Source of the DNA: Burkholderia ubonensis | Lineage (GTDB): Bacteria; Pseudomonadota; Gammaproteobacteria; Burkholderiales; Burkholderiaceae | Assembly (NCBI RefSeq): GCF_902833085.1 | Contig: NZ_CADFEB010000007.1 | Coordinates: forward strand, 124,001-188,000 | Reading direction: 5' to 3' | DNA: 64,000 nt | Shown here: piece by piece, positions 27,446 through 35,489 of the stretch | How the letters are laid out: the number at the start of each line of letters is the position of its first letter | How positions within the stretch are numbered: position 1 is the stretch's first letter | Notes under the pieces: model-generated | What the model was told of the DNA's origin: nothing | The model's input: only the letters and a program-made list of their open reading frames with translations | The model's database searches: none | Translations under genes and position numbers: made by a program

Positions 27446-28031
27446 GCGCGCGCGGGTGGGCGGCGGCTCGGACGACGGGGCAGACGAGGCCGCCCGGCGC
27501 TTCTTCGTCGTGACGGGTGGGCCCGGCTCGGGCAAGAGCACGCTGATCGATGCGCTCGAGCGCGCCGGCTTCGCGCGTTCACAGGAAGCGGGGCGCGGGG
27601 TGATCCAGGACCAGATGGCGGTCGACGGCCCCGCGCTGCCGTGGCGCGACCGGAGCGCGTTCGCCGAGCTGATGCTGGGCTGGGAGATGCGTTCGCACCA
27701 TCTTGCGCGGAAGGCGCGCGGGCCGGTGTTCTTCGATCGCGGCGTGCCGGACGTGATCGGCTACCTGCGCCTGTCGGGGCTCGCGGTGCCCGCGCACGCG
27801 GAGGCTGCTGCGCGGCGCTTTCGCTATCACCGGCGCGTGTTCATCGCGCCGCCGTGGCCCGACATCTACGCGCAGGATGCCGAGCGCCGGCAGGATTTCG
27901 CGGAAGCGGTGCGCACTTATGAAGCGATGGTCGAATGCTATGCGTCGTACGGCTATCGGCTGATCGAGCTGCCGCGCGCGAGCGTGACGGTGCGCGTGCG
28001 TTTCGTGCTGGATGCGCTCGACGCGACATGA
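27438..28031 (+). CDS. AAA_28-type P-loop ATPase/kinase
   Basis: The 197-residue protein has Walker A VTGGPGSGKST near residue 25 and a Walker B-like VFFDRGVPDVIGYL near 97, the pattern of the AAA_28 family of small predicted kinases or ATPases. The family is widespread and its substrate is not established. The eight-base overlap with otsA suggests translational coupling, so a role around trehalose or sugar metabolism is possible but unsupported by motif. Confidence 0.88.
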   Translation: MSERARVGGGSDDGADEAARRFFVVTGGPGSGKSTLIDALERAGFARSQEAGRGVIQDQMAVDGPALPWRDRSAFAELMLGWEMRSHHLARKARGPVFFDRGVPDVIGYLRLSGLAVPAHAEAAARRFRYHRRVFIAPPWPDIYAQDAERRQDFAEAVRTYEAMVECYASYGYRLIELPRASVTVRVRFVLDALDAT

Positions 28032-28052
28032 TGCGCGCCGGCGCCGGCCCGG

Positions 28053-29420
28053 TCAGGCCGATGCGTTCGGCTGCGGCGCCGCGATGCGCAGCGTGCTGAC
28101 GACGGCGGCGCAGGCCGCGAACGCGGCGGCGACGTAGAGCGCGACGGTCGGCCCGTGCGCGGGCGCGATCCCGAAGATCAGCGCAACGAGCGCGGCGCCG
28201 AGCGTCTGGCCGGTCAGCCGCGCGGTGCTGAGCATGCCGCCCGCGCCGCCGGCGCGCGAGCGCGGCGCCGACGACAGGATCGCGCGGTTGTTCGGCGACT
28301 GGAACAGGCCGAAGCCCGCGCCGCACAGCGCCATCCGCCACGCGATGTCGACGCTGTCCGGATGCGCGCCGATCGTCGCGAGCGACAGCAGGCCCGCCGC
28401 GAACAGCGCGAGCCCGATCCCGCCCAGCATGCCGGCCGAGTAGCGGTCCGACAGCACGCCGGAGAGCGGCGCGGCCACGACGATCACGAGCGGCCACGGC
28501 GTCATGTAGAGGCCCGTCTGCACCTGCGAGAAGCCGAGCGAATGCTGCAGCCAGAACGGCAGCGCGACGAACGCGAGCATCTGCGACGTAAACGACGCGA
28601 TCGACGTGCAGATCGACAATGCGAACAGCGGGATGCGCATCAGGTCGACCGGCAGCAGCGGCGCCGGCTGCGACAGCTGCCGCTTCACGAAGAACCAGCC
28701 GACGACGAGCGCGACCGTCAGCTCCGCCGCGACGTATGCGCCGCGCTCGCCGTGGCCGAGCCCGTCGACGGCCATGATCAGCAGCCCGAACACGCACGCG
28801 TTCATCAGCGCGCTCGGGATGTCGTACGGCGCATCGTGCAGCGGATTGGCGGGGAGTGCGCGCATGCTGCCGAGCACCGCGGCGATGCCGATCGGCACGT
28901 TGATCGCGAACAGCCACGGCCACGGCGCGACCGACAGCACCGCCGACGCGACGGTCGGACCGACGGCCGACGACAGCGCGACCACCATCGCATTGATCGA
29001 CAGGCCGCGCCCGAGCATCGACGTCGGATAGATCATCCGCACGAGCGCGGCGTTGACGCTCATGATGCCCGCCGCGCCGAATCCCTGGATTACGCGCATT
29101 ACCGCGAGCGTCGGCAGCGAACCGGCGAGCGCGCAGCCGAGCGACGCGGCGGTGAACAGCGCGAGGCCCGCGATGTAAACGCGCCGGTAGCCGATGCGCT
29201 CGCCGAGCGACGCGAGCGGCAGCAGCGTGATCGTGACCGCGAGCTGGTACGCGTTGACGATCCAGATCGATGCGGCATCGGACGCGCGCAGGTCATGCGC
29301 GATGGTCGGCAGCGCGACGTTGGCGATCGCGCCGTCGAGCACGGCGAGCGTGATGCCCAGCGCGACGCAGACGATCGCCCAGTAGCGTTGCGGAAGGGGC
29401 AGGCCGGTATCGGGATTCAT
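28053..29420 (-). CDS. MFS drug efflux pump, DHA2 (EmrB/QacA) type
   Basis: The 455-residue protein has about 14 hydrophobic segments. The N terminus QRYWAIVCVALGITLAVLDGAIANVALPTIAHDL is the DHA2 motif D1, the LGERIGYRRVYIAGL stretch is motif A, and RVIQGFGAAGIMSVNAALV is motif B. Such proteins export hydrophobic drugs or metabolites by proton antiport. The gene appears monocistronic and convergent with the AAA_28 gene. Substrate unknown. Confidence 0.92.
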   Translation of the reverse strand: MNPDTGLPLPQRYWAIVCVALGITLAVLDGAIANVALPTIAHDLRASDAASIWIVNAYQLAVTITLLPLASLGERIGYRRVYIAGLALFTAASLGCALAGSLPTLAVMRVIQGFGAAGIMSVNAALVRMIYPTSMLGRGLSINAMVVALSSAVGPTVASAVLSVAPWPWLFAINVPIGIAAVLGSMRALPANPLHDAPYDIPSALMNACVFGLLIMAVDGLGHGERGAYVAAELTVALVVGWFFVKRQLSQPAPLLPVDLMRIPLFALSICTSIASFTSQMLAFVALPFWLQHSLGFSQVQTGLYMTPWPLVIVVAAPLSGVLSDRYSAGMLGGIGLALFAAGLLSLATIGAHPDSVDIAWRMALCGAGFGLFQSPNNRAILSSAPRSRAGGAGGMLSTARLTGQTLGAALVALIFGIAPAHGPTVALYVAAAFAACAAVVSTLRIAAPQPNASA

Positions 29421-29585
29421 GGCGAAAGCGTGTCGGCCCCGGGCCGGGATGCGGCGCTGGGGCGTCCTTGTGGGGTTCGACGGCGGGAAGGCGCGGGCGG
29501 CGCGGACCCTTGCGGGTGCGAGCCGGCCGAGTGTATCACCGGGCCGCGCAACGCGTTGTCGACGCCGGCCGTGGGGCCTGCGCGG

Positions 29586-29966
29586 TCATCCCTCGAAGTC
29601 GAGGCCGCCGAGCCGCACGACCGGATCGGCCTGCGTGCGTGACGCGAGATCGACGTCGCGCGCGCTCTGCCACGCGGACAGCTTTCTCGGCAGCGCGGCC
29701 AGGTAGTGCTCGAAGCGCGCTTCGCCTTCCGGCGCCATCAGCCGTTCGATTTCGTCGGTATCCCAGGTCAGCTCGAGGTTCAGCGGATGCACGAAGCCGC
29801 TCACGTGTTCGTGCGGCGCGCTGCGGACGCGGACCTGCGACGGGTGGCCGTGACCGCCATACGGGACGACTTCGGTCTGCACATGGTCGGCGAAGAAGGC
29901 GGCGATCGCGTGCGCGATGCGCGGCGCGAATTCGGTATCGAAACGGCGGGCGGTCTCGGGCTGCAT
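29586..29966 (-). CDS. Conserved hypothetical protein, 126 aa
   Basis: The protein is soluble and acidic and starts MQPETARRFDTEFAPRIAHAIAAFF, with AGGAGA upstream deciding the start. It contains a His/Gly-rich turn (VPYGGHGHPSQVRV) and an LELTWDTDEIERLMAPEGEARFEHYLAALPRKL helix pair. There is no signal peptide or membrane segment. Related proteins are, as far as I recall, confined to Burkholderia and relatives. No function can be suggested. Confidence 0.82.
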   Translation of the reverse strand: MQPETARRFDTEFAPRIAHAIAAFFADHVQTEVVPYGGHGHPSQVRVRSAPHEHVSGFVHPLNLELTWDTDEIERLMAPEGEARFEHYLAALPRKLSAWQSARDVDLASRTQADPVVRLGGLDFEG

Positions 29967-30121
29967 GCAGGCGTCTCCTTGGTCCCGAAAATGTAGCACG
30001 GCGCTTGTGCGTTTTGGCTCGCCGGTTCGGCGTAAACGTGCGTTACCACTTGCTGCATCTATTACCGCGGGCCGCGTCCACAATGCATCGCATCCCGTAC
30101 CACTTCGCGTGGGAGTGCAAC

Positions 30122-30505
30122 ATGAAAAAGATCGCTGCAGTGTGTGTCCTCGCCGGTTCGCTCGCCGTCGCCGGCCCCGCGTCCGCGCATGATCGCGGCG
30201 GTGCCGTCATCGGCGCGCTGATCGGCGGCGCGGTGCTGGGCGCCATCGTGACGTCCGCGCTGAATCCGCCGGTCGCGTACGCCGCGCCGGTGTATCAGGC
30301 GCCCGCCTATCAGCCGCCGACGTATTACCAGGCGCCGGCGTATCAACCGCCGGCCTATGCGCCGGGTTATCAGCAGGCGCAGTACCAGGACGATGACGGC
30401 TATGGCGGCCAGCCCCGCTATTGCTACGATCGCTACCAGCGCGCGTACGTGTGCGGCGCGCCGGCGTCGGGCGGTTACGGCTATGCGCAGCCGGGCGGAT
30501 GGTGA
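30122..30505 (+). CDS. Secreted glycine-zipper protein with YQ/AP repeats
   Basis: The 127-residue protein has a Sec signal peptide MKKIAAVCVLAGSLAVAGPASA, a glycine-zipper hydrophobic stretch (GGAVIGALIGGAVLGAIV), and then short repeats of the form YQAPAYQPP. It ends in a tyrosine-rich segment with two Cys (RYCYDRYQRAYVCG). It is probably associated with the envelope. Function unknown. A strong hairpin follows about 65 bp downstream. Confidence 0.85.
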   Translation: MKKIAAVCVLAGSLAVAGPASAHDRGGAVIGALIGGAVLGAIVTSALNPPVAYAAPVYQAPAYQPPTYYQAPAYQPPAYAPGYQQAQYQDDDGYGGQPRYCYDRYQRAYVCGAPASGGYGYAQPGGW

Positions 30506-30571
30506 GCGTGGTGGCCGGCGCGTGAGCGGTAGTCGCGACGCGGTGTCGTGATTCGTGCCGTTGAAAAGCGG

Positions 30572-30603
30572 AAGGCCCTCGCATCGAGCGAGGGCCTTGT
30601 TCG
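30572..30603. terminator. Hairpin terminator between convergent genes
   Basis: An 11-bp perfect stem AAGGCCCTCGC/GCGAGGGCCTT with loop ATCGA is followed by TTGTTCGTT-like T-rich sequence. Convergent genes face it from both sides. Confidence 0.8.
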
Positions 30604-30709
30604 TTGGTGGGGCGCCGGTGTCGCGGCAATTGCGCGGTCATGGCGCGCATGCCGAGTCATTCGCGTCGCTGCACGGCGCCCGCGCCGGATACAAACGGTT
30701 GCAATTGCG

Positions 30710-31093
30710 TCAGTGCCAGCGGCCGTTGCCGCGGTCGTTGTCGCCCTGGCCGCCGCGCCAATCCCGGGCGCCGCCGCTCGCGCGATTGCCTTCGGTCGGG
30801 CGGTTGCCGCGATTCCAGCCGCCGTTGCCGTTGCCGCGATCGCCCCAGTTGCGATCGCCCCAGCCACGGTCGCGTCGCCAGTCGCGGTCGTCGCGCCGGT
30901 AATCGTGGCGATCCCAATCCCGACCGCCGCCCCAGACGTTGACCGTGCCGTACACGGGTGCATACGCGGGGCCGTACGCGTAGCCGGGGTCCGAGTAATA
31001 GGTTTGTCCGTAGCCGTAGCCGGCGTCCGGCGCGACGACGCAGCCGGCCAGCAGCGTGGCGACGGCGGCGGTGGTGGCGATGAGCTTGATCAT
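30710..31093 (-). CDS. Lipoprotein with Gly/Asn/Asp/Arg/Trp-rich tail
   Basis: The protein has 127 residues. The leader MIKLIATTAAVATLLAGC is a clear lipobox. The mature part is Tyr/Gly-rich (DAGYGYGQTYYSDPGYAYGPAYAPVYG), then a low-complexity tail of D, R, W, G and N residues (for example DWDRHDYRRDDRDWRRDRGWG). GGGAGA precedes the ATG. Probably surface or outer-membrane associated and disordered. Function unknown. Confidence 0.82.
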   Translation of the reverse strand: MIKLIATTAAVATLLAGCVVAPDAGYGYGQTYYSDPGYAYGPAYAPVYGTVNVWGGGRDWDRHDYRRDDRDWRRDRGWGDRNWGDRGNGNGGWNRGNRPTEGNRASGGARDWRGGQGDNDRGNGRWH

Positions 31094-31232
31094 GGCGTTC
31101 TCCCTTGGCGCGAATCATAAGAGGCGGAACGCCGCGCATCTGCCACCAATTGTGTCTCAAAATTACAGCGAAGTAAGGTCGGCGGGCGGAAGTGTTAGCA
31201 TCTGGAACTCATTGTTTTTCAGGAGCACATCG

Positions 31233-31733
31233 ATGAAATTCGCGATCCGGGCCGCACTGGCCGCCATTTGCGTGACGAGCGCCGCCGCGTGCGCGGCAGG
31301 GCCGGCGTCGGAGGCCGCCGTGACGGCCGAGTCGATCAAGATGTTCCCGCAGGCCGCGGCTGGCCAGCAGCGCGCGGTGATCGCGCTGCCCGCGCTCACC
31401 GATGAAGCCGGCGCGCGCGTCGAGCTGATGATCGGCAAGACGCTGCAGACCGACTGCAACCAGCAGTGGTTCGGCGGCGAGTTGAGCGCCGAGACCGTAC
31501 AGGGCTGGGGCTATACGTACTACCGGCTGTCCGATGTGAAGGGACCGGCGTCGACGCTGATGGCCTGCCCGGGACAGGCGCCGCGCGAGCGGTTCGTGCA
31601 GGTGCGCGGCGACGATCAACTGCTGCGCTACAACAGCCGGCTGCCGATCGTCGTGTACGTGCCGGACGGGTTCGAGGTGCGGTATCGCGTGTGGCGCGCG
31701 TCGGATGACGTGAAGCGCGCGGCCGTGCAGTAA
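31233..31733 (+). CDS. eco: Ecotin, periplasmic serine protease inhibitor
   Basis: The 166-residue protein is exported by an N-terminal signal peptide. The ecotin fold is clear: IKMFPQAAAGQQRAVIAL, VELMIGKTLQTDCN, GWGYTYYRLSDVKGPASTLMACPG, LLRYNSRLPIVVYVPDGFEVRYRVWRA. The reactive-site P1 residue is M110 in STLMAC, as in E. coli ecotin, and the stabilising disulfide would be C75-C112. Ecotin dimers inhibit trypsin-like proteases such as neutrophil elastase, a plausible host defence function. AGGAG upstream supports the start. Confidence 0.95.
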   Translation: MKFAIRAALAAICVTSAAACAAGPASEAAVTAESIKMFPQAAAGQQRAVIALPALTDEAGARVELMIGKTLQTDCNQQWFGGELSAETVQGWGYTYYRLSDVKGPASTLMACPGQAPRERFVQVRGDDQLLRYNSRLPIVVYVPDGFEVRYRVWRASDDVKRAAVQ

Positions 31734-31903
31734 CGCGTTGGAGTGACGGGCCGCGTGGGCGTCGCGGAACGGCGATGCCTGCGTGGCTCCACGAGGACTT
31801 TAGTTGCCGCCGCAGGAGCGGGCTCGGACTGAGGTGGGCTCGCATCTGGCCGATGCCATTGCATGTCCGCGAAACGGGGCATGCAAGTTGCAGCGGATAA
31901 AAC

Positions 31904-31935
31904 AAAAAGCCCGCTTGCGTTCGCATAGCGGGCTT
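31904..31935 (-). terminator. Terminator of tRNA-fMet
   Basis: The stem AAGCCCGCT/AGCGGGCTT, read on the minus strand, is followed by TTTTTGTTTT. It starts six bases beyond the tRNA 3' end. Confidence 0.92.
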
Positions 31936-31941
31936 CGATGT

Positions 31942-32018
<77 letters not shown>

Positions 32019-32024
32019 GCGCGA

Positions 32025-32053
32025 ATTGTACTCATACCCGGACACCGCGTCAA
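32025..32053 (-). promoter_or_regulatory. Promoter of tRNA-fMet
   Basis: On the minus strand TTGACG (32053-32048) is separated by exactly 17 bases from TACAAT (32030-32025), which ends seven bases before the mature tRNA 5' end. Confidence 0.85.
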
Positions 32054-32340
32054 ACGAATCGTCCTGACGAGAACGTTGCGGACTCAACGTTGCTTGGTGG
32101 GATGCTACGCGTTCGAAATGGCTGCGTCGTCGGATCTGCTCATTTGCGTTCGGCATCAATCACTTTGGACGGACAGCCTGCCTGATTGGCATCCGGGTGT
32201 CGACTGAAGTCGTTCGTCGCGTGCGGTTGCGCGTCAGGTTGGAAATCGTGTGTCGATGGGCGGCTGGATTGTCGCGACCCCCAGAACACCCCGAGGCAAG
32301 GGGTTGTTCGTGCTGGCGGTCGAGTGCGGAAGCGTGCAAC

Positions 32341-32372
32341 AAAAAACCCCGCAAAGCCAAGCCTGGCGGGGG
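32341..32372 (-). terminator. Orphan minus-strand terminator, probably displaced from tRNA-Arg
   Basis: CCCCGC (32347-32352) pairs with GCGGGG (32366-32371) and on the minus strand is followed by TTTTTT. No gene ends just upstream of it. It lies 36 bp beyond an att-like copy of the tRNA-Arg 3' end, exactly where the original tRNA-Arg terminator would be left after island insertion. Confidence 0.8.
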
Positions 32373-32407
32373 TCTCTTGTGACACGCTGCAAAGCCCTGA
32401 AGGATGT

Positions 32408-32425
32408 CTGGTCCCCGACAGAATT
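32408..32425. other. Candidate attL (decayed tRNA-Arg 3' end copy)
   Basis: CTGGTCCCCGACAGAATT matches the 3' end of tRNA-Arg at 35650-35669 (CTGGTCCCCCCGACAGGAAT) except for missing CC and one missing G. This is expected for the chromosomal 3' end displaced by integration and then free to drift. Confidence 0.6.
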
Positions 32426-32470
32426 CATATCTCACGGCCGGGTGGGCTCAGCGGGTTCAGATTATCCGTA

Positions 32471-32492
32471 GATACCAACAAAAATACCAACA
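32471..32492. repeat. Integrase arm-like direct repeat, left copy
   Basis: The 22-bp sequence beginning GATACCAACA and ending ATACCAACA is identical to 35517-35538 near the other island end. It lies about 45 bp inside the att-like site. Confidence 0.85.
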
Positions 32493-32569
32493 GGCGTATC
32501 GGCGTAGGCTGGATTAGCCGAAGGGGACGTTGTGCGTAAGCTTGTCGTGCCGCCGGAAGCAAAAATATC

Positions 32570-32683
32570 TGGAGATTTGGAGATATACACTCGTTTCGGC
32601 TTGTGAGCCTTGTGCGGCAAGGCTGTGGTTATCTCCAAGTCTATCTCCAAAGTACACATTTTCTTGGAGACAAATCTGGAGAT
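32570..32683. repeat. Cluster of six TGGAGAT-type heptamers
   Basis: TGGAGAT occurs forward at 32570, 32578 and 32677, TGGAGAC at 32665, and the reverse ATCTCCA at 32631 and 32643. Pairs are spaced 8, 12 and 12 bp apart. The pattern resembles a multi-site protein-binding region such as excisionase or iteron sites. Confidence 0.75.
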
Positions 32684-33011
32684 ACGCGGCAGGCCGTCGG
32701 GTATCGTCTCGGGCATTTTGCAAACTGCACCCGCCGGCTGGAACGCTCGCGCAAAGGAATCCCCCGCCGCCGCGTTACTCGCGGCCCGTCAACCGCCATG
32801 CGGCGTGACATCCCAAAGGTACTTTCCGCTTGTCGTGCTTGAGGTTAGGGCAGGCGACTACTGCCGTACGCTCCGTCATCACATCGCATAATATGGCTCG
32901 CGCCGGCGTATCCGTTACGGCAGGCATTGGGCTGGCGGGACAGCCCTAATCGCACAATCAGACAGCAAGATACAACTGTTTGCGCAATAAGAAGATGCAT
33001 CGATTAAGACA

Positions 33012-34496
33012 ATGTTGAGTCAATTCTCTGCGCTTAACGCGCTCAAGAACAGTGGGCAATGGAAACGTTGGTCTCATTATCGGGCGTTCATGCGAGACAA
33101 GGCCGACTCGCTGCTCAACGATCGTGATTCGGAGGAAAACGAGGCTAGCCGGCTACCGACAGGCGAGAGCGTTCGCTTGGCAGCTGTGTGGGTCTCCGAG
33201 CTGTACACCCCATCACAAATTGGGGGCTTGTTCGAAGGATTGTCACGCCTCGGTTGGGAACACGGGCTAAGTCGTGACGACAGTATCGTCGCCTGGACAA
33301 ATGACGTCAGGCAAGGACGAAGCGCGGGCTGGGTAAGTCTCGGCATGGTGACGTCCTCTGGCCGCTTCGGGAGCGAGCGTATCGCAGAGTTACCTTCCGG
33401 CATCGGGTCTGCTCACCCAATTCTGATGTCGTTGACGCCAAGCATTACCGCACTTGTCATCACGTTCTATATGAACGATGACACGTCACGGGCGCTGGAT
33501 CGACCTCTACGGGAAGACTATTCGACCTGCTACGAGGAAGGACCCGGCCTAGAATGGTGGAATATTGCTGCCTATGTGCTGCTCGGGAAAAAAACTCGTT
33601 TCAGTCGAACTATTCACAATCCTGATTCGCAAAGGCGACGATCCGTGGCCGCCTGTGTCTCCCAGATCGAGGCCGGCTGTACAGCCTGGGTCCGCCGGAA
33701 TCTTCCCGGTGTATTTGCTTCCGGATTGCGCGGGGGATTCTTCCCGACAGCCACGTTGATGGTTACGGAGGAGGTTAATCCGGGTACCGAAAACTTGCGC
33801 CCCATTCGTGCGCTCGAAGGGCTCTCAATTGACCGTGACTTTGATGCTTGGGTATCGGATCACTGGCCGTGCGCGCGCCTCGTACTGCCCGGACCCTACG
33901 ACGACAACGACTTGCGCCTCACGTTTGCTTGTAGGCGCAGGGATGCATTTCCGGAAACACCTGGATACGTCGACCCGACCTCCGATGGGACGATCGCATA
34001 TCGTGCAAACGAAATGATTCGAGGGCTGCTTTCTCGTTGGGCTATCACCGGCATGTTGGACGGATATCACGAACAACTGTCAAGGCTTCGTGATAAGTCG
34101 GCAGGCGCACGTTCTTACCGGCCAGTCAGGGACCTAAAGCAGCTACGTTCACTGGTACGCACTCAACTGTACGACGTGGAACTCTCTGCCCACGAGATTA
34201 CCCAGTTCACAAAGGACGTGTGGTATCGCGTCAATATCCCAAATATGCGTCTGATGGAATCTCGCCATGGCAGACAGTCGAATTTGGTCGATAGCCTACG
34301 AAATGCGCAACACCAACGCGCTGCACAGGTTTCAAGGGAAAGTGAACTGCTCAAGTCTGTCTTGTCGTTGAGCAGCGATCTGTCCCAGACGATCACAAAT
34401 CTTCGAATTCAGTGGTTTATCGTCCTCCTGACGCTGGTTTCGATTGGTATCGCCATTGCCGCCTTGTATGTGGCGGAGTTAGCTCTGCCGAAATAG
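33012..34496 (+). CDS. Unknown island cargo protein with C-terminal membrane anchor
   Basis: The 494-residue protein belongs to no family I recognise. Residues 1-420 look soluble and globular, rich in Trp and Arg, with no signal peptide and no visible nucleotide-binding, nuclease or protease motif. Residues about 425-465 are helical and coiled-coil-like (RNAQHQRAAQVSRESELLKSV and on), and 468-490 form one hydrophobic segment (WFIVLLTLVSIGIAIAAL), giving a tail-anchored layout with the bulk in the cytoplasm. Codon use is clearly less GC-biased than in the neighbours. It is the only intact gene between the att-like sites. The start lacks a good ribosome-binding site. Phage defence or island maintenance are guesses. 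Confidence 0.85.
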   Translation: MLSQFSALNALKNSGQWKRWSHYRAFMRDKADSLLNDRDSEENEASRLPTGESVRLAAVWVSELYTPSQIGGLFEGLSRLGWEHGLSRDDSIVAWTNDVRQGRSAGWVSLGMVTSSGRFGSERIAELPSGIGSAHPILMSLTPSITALVITFYMNDDTSRALDRPLREDYSTCYEEGPGLEWWNIAAYVLLGKKTRFSRTIHNPDSQRRRSVAACVSQIEAGCTAWVRRNLPGVFASGLRGGFFPTATLMVTEEVNPGTENLRPIRALEGLSIDRDFDAWVSDHWPCARLVLPGPYDDNDLRLTFACRRRDAFPETPGYVDPTSDGTIAYRANEMIRGLLSRWAITGMLDGYHEQLSRLRDKSAGARSYRPVRDLKQLRSLVRTQLYDVELSAHEITQFTKDVWYRVNIPNMRLMESRHGRQSNLVDSLRNAQHQRAAQVSRESELLKSVLSLSSDLSQTITNLRIQWFIVLLTLVSIGIAIAALYVAELALPK

Positions 34497-34560
34497 CCAC
34501 TAATTCGATGAGGCAACACGCGAAAAAGGGTCCTCGGAAGTGGGCTTGACTGATAGAGCT

Positions 34561-35011
34561 TTACTCTGCGTTACGCACTCGCATGATGGTCTGCACGGCT
34601 CGTGCCGTACTGCTTTGCGAGGCCGGCAACAGTCGCCCCTTCGCCGAGGCGCCGCCGAACTTCGGCTTGCTGCAGTTTGGAAAGTGCGGGCGGTCGGCCC
34701 ATCGACTTCCCTTCCGCCTTTGCCCGCGCGATGCCAGCCTGCGTCCGCTCGATCAATAAGTCGCGTTCAAACTCGGCGACGGCGTTCAATACCTGCATCG
34801 TCATCCGGCCGGCCGCGCTGGTCAGATCAACACCGCCAAGCGCGAGACAATGAATCCGAATGCCGCGATCCGCCAGAGCCTCCACAGTCGCGCGTACGTC
34901 CATCGCGTTGCGGCCGAGCCGGTCGAGCTTCGTTACTATCAGTACGTCGCCTTCCTCCATCCTGCGGAGCAAGTCTGCGAACCCCGGCCGTTGCTCTGCG
35001 CTGACGCTACC
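34561..35011 (-). pseudogene. Serine resolvase remnant (5'-truncated, frameshifted)
   Basis: The readable part begins with GSVSAEQRPGFADLLRRMEEGD, then VLIVTKLDRLGRNAMDV, the core of Tn3-family resolvases, then the helix ERDLLIERTQAGIARAKAEG and the HTH start (GATVAGLAKQYGTSR). The N-terminal catalytic Ser region (about 50-60 residues) is missing, replaced by integrase sequence. One extra G after TSR shifts the frame near 34595: the annotated frame ends RADHHASA, while the other frame continues QTIMRVRNAE to a TAA at 34561, the expected resolvase ending. The gene cannot make an active recombinase. Confidence 0.88.
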
Positions 35012-35487
35012 CCGCGCGCTTCGACCTCACGCACGATGCTCAGCATCTGCGGCGAATCGATCTCCGCGATCGGGCGAGGGCCGATCTTCGGAAACACGTC
35101 GACCTCAAGCGAATTCAGCACCTTCTCCGCGTAGCCGTCGCTCCAGCCCGGACGCTGAGAGTCGAACCACTCGCGGGCTACCGCTTCGAACGAGTTGGCC
35201 GCTGCGATCTCGGCGGCCCGTCTGGCTTCCTTCTTCGCCTCGCCCGGATCGATGCCGGCCGCGATCTGCTCGCGCGCCTCGTCGCGCTTCTTCCGTACCG
35301 TCGCGAGCGTGACGGCGGGATAGACGCCGAGGGCGAGCGTCTTCTGCTTGCCAAGGAAGCGGTAGGACAAGCGCCAGTACTTCGCGCCGTTCGGTTGGAC
35401 GAGCAAGAACATTCCGTTGCCGTCCGTGAGTTTGTACGGGGCCGCGCTGGCCTTCGCGTTCCGTACCTGCACGTCAGTGAGAGGCAT
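34939..35487 (-). pseudogene. P4-type tyrosine integrase, 3'-truncated
   Basis: The start MPLTDVQVRNAKASAAPYKL and the blocks GMFLLVQPNGAKYWRLSYRF and LALGVYPAVTLATVRKKRDEA are the DUF4102 arm-binding domain of P4-like integrases, followed by the core-binding SAM-like domain (FEAVAREWFDSQRPGWSDGYAEKVLNSLE). After about EARG (residue 157) homology stops and the frame reads resolvase DNA out of frame to a stop at 34939. The whole catalytic domain with the R-H-R-Y residues (about 220 aa) is gone. The gene lies beside tRNA-Arg in the usual orientation for such islands. Confidence 0.9.
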
Positions 35488-35489
35488 TG

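Larger units (their letters stand above)
32019..33011. other. Gene-free region at the left edge of the island
   Basis: About 1 kb has no credible gene. From left to right it holds the tRNA-fMet promoter, a minus-strand terminator (32341-32372), an att-like copy of the tRNA-Arg 3' end (32408-32425), arm-like repeats (32471-32492) and six TGGAGAT-type heptamers (32570-32683). Short ORFs inside it are built from these repeats and lack ribosome-binding sites. GC content falls toward the right. Confidence 0.7.

Noticed and set aside
25601-27541. A 646-residue open frame on the minus strand over otsA
   Set aside because: Antisense shadow of otsA; composition is typical of high-GC third positions read backward, with no ribosome-binding site.
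28155-29642. A 495-residue open frame on the plus strand opposite the EmrB-type pump
   Set aside because: Arg/Asp/His-rich shadow translation with no family features; the minus-strand frame has a full MFS signature and the expected membrane segments. The same reasoning removes the other long antisense frames in this GC-rich window.
32408-32425. A second copy of the tRNA-Arg 3' end considered as a truncated tRNA pseudogene
   Set aside because: Only about 18 bp matches, all from the acceptor/T-arm side; better explained as a decayed att site.
32530-32891. Three short ORFs in the left part of the island
   Set aside because: They are made largely of the TGGAGAT heptamers and their complements, overlap one another in different frames, and lack ribosome-binding sites.
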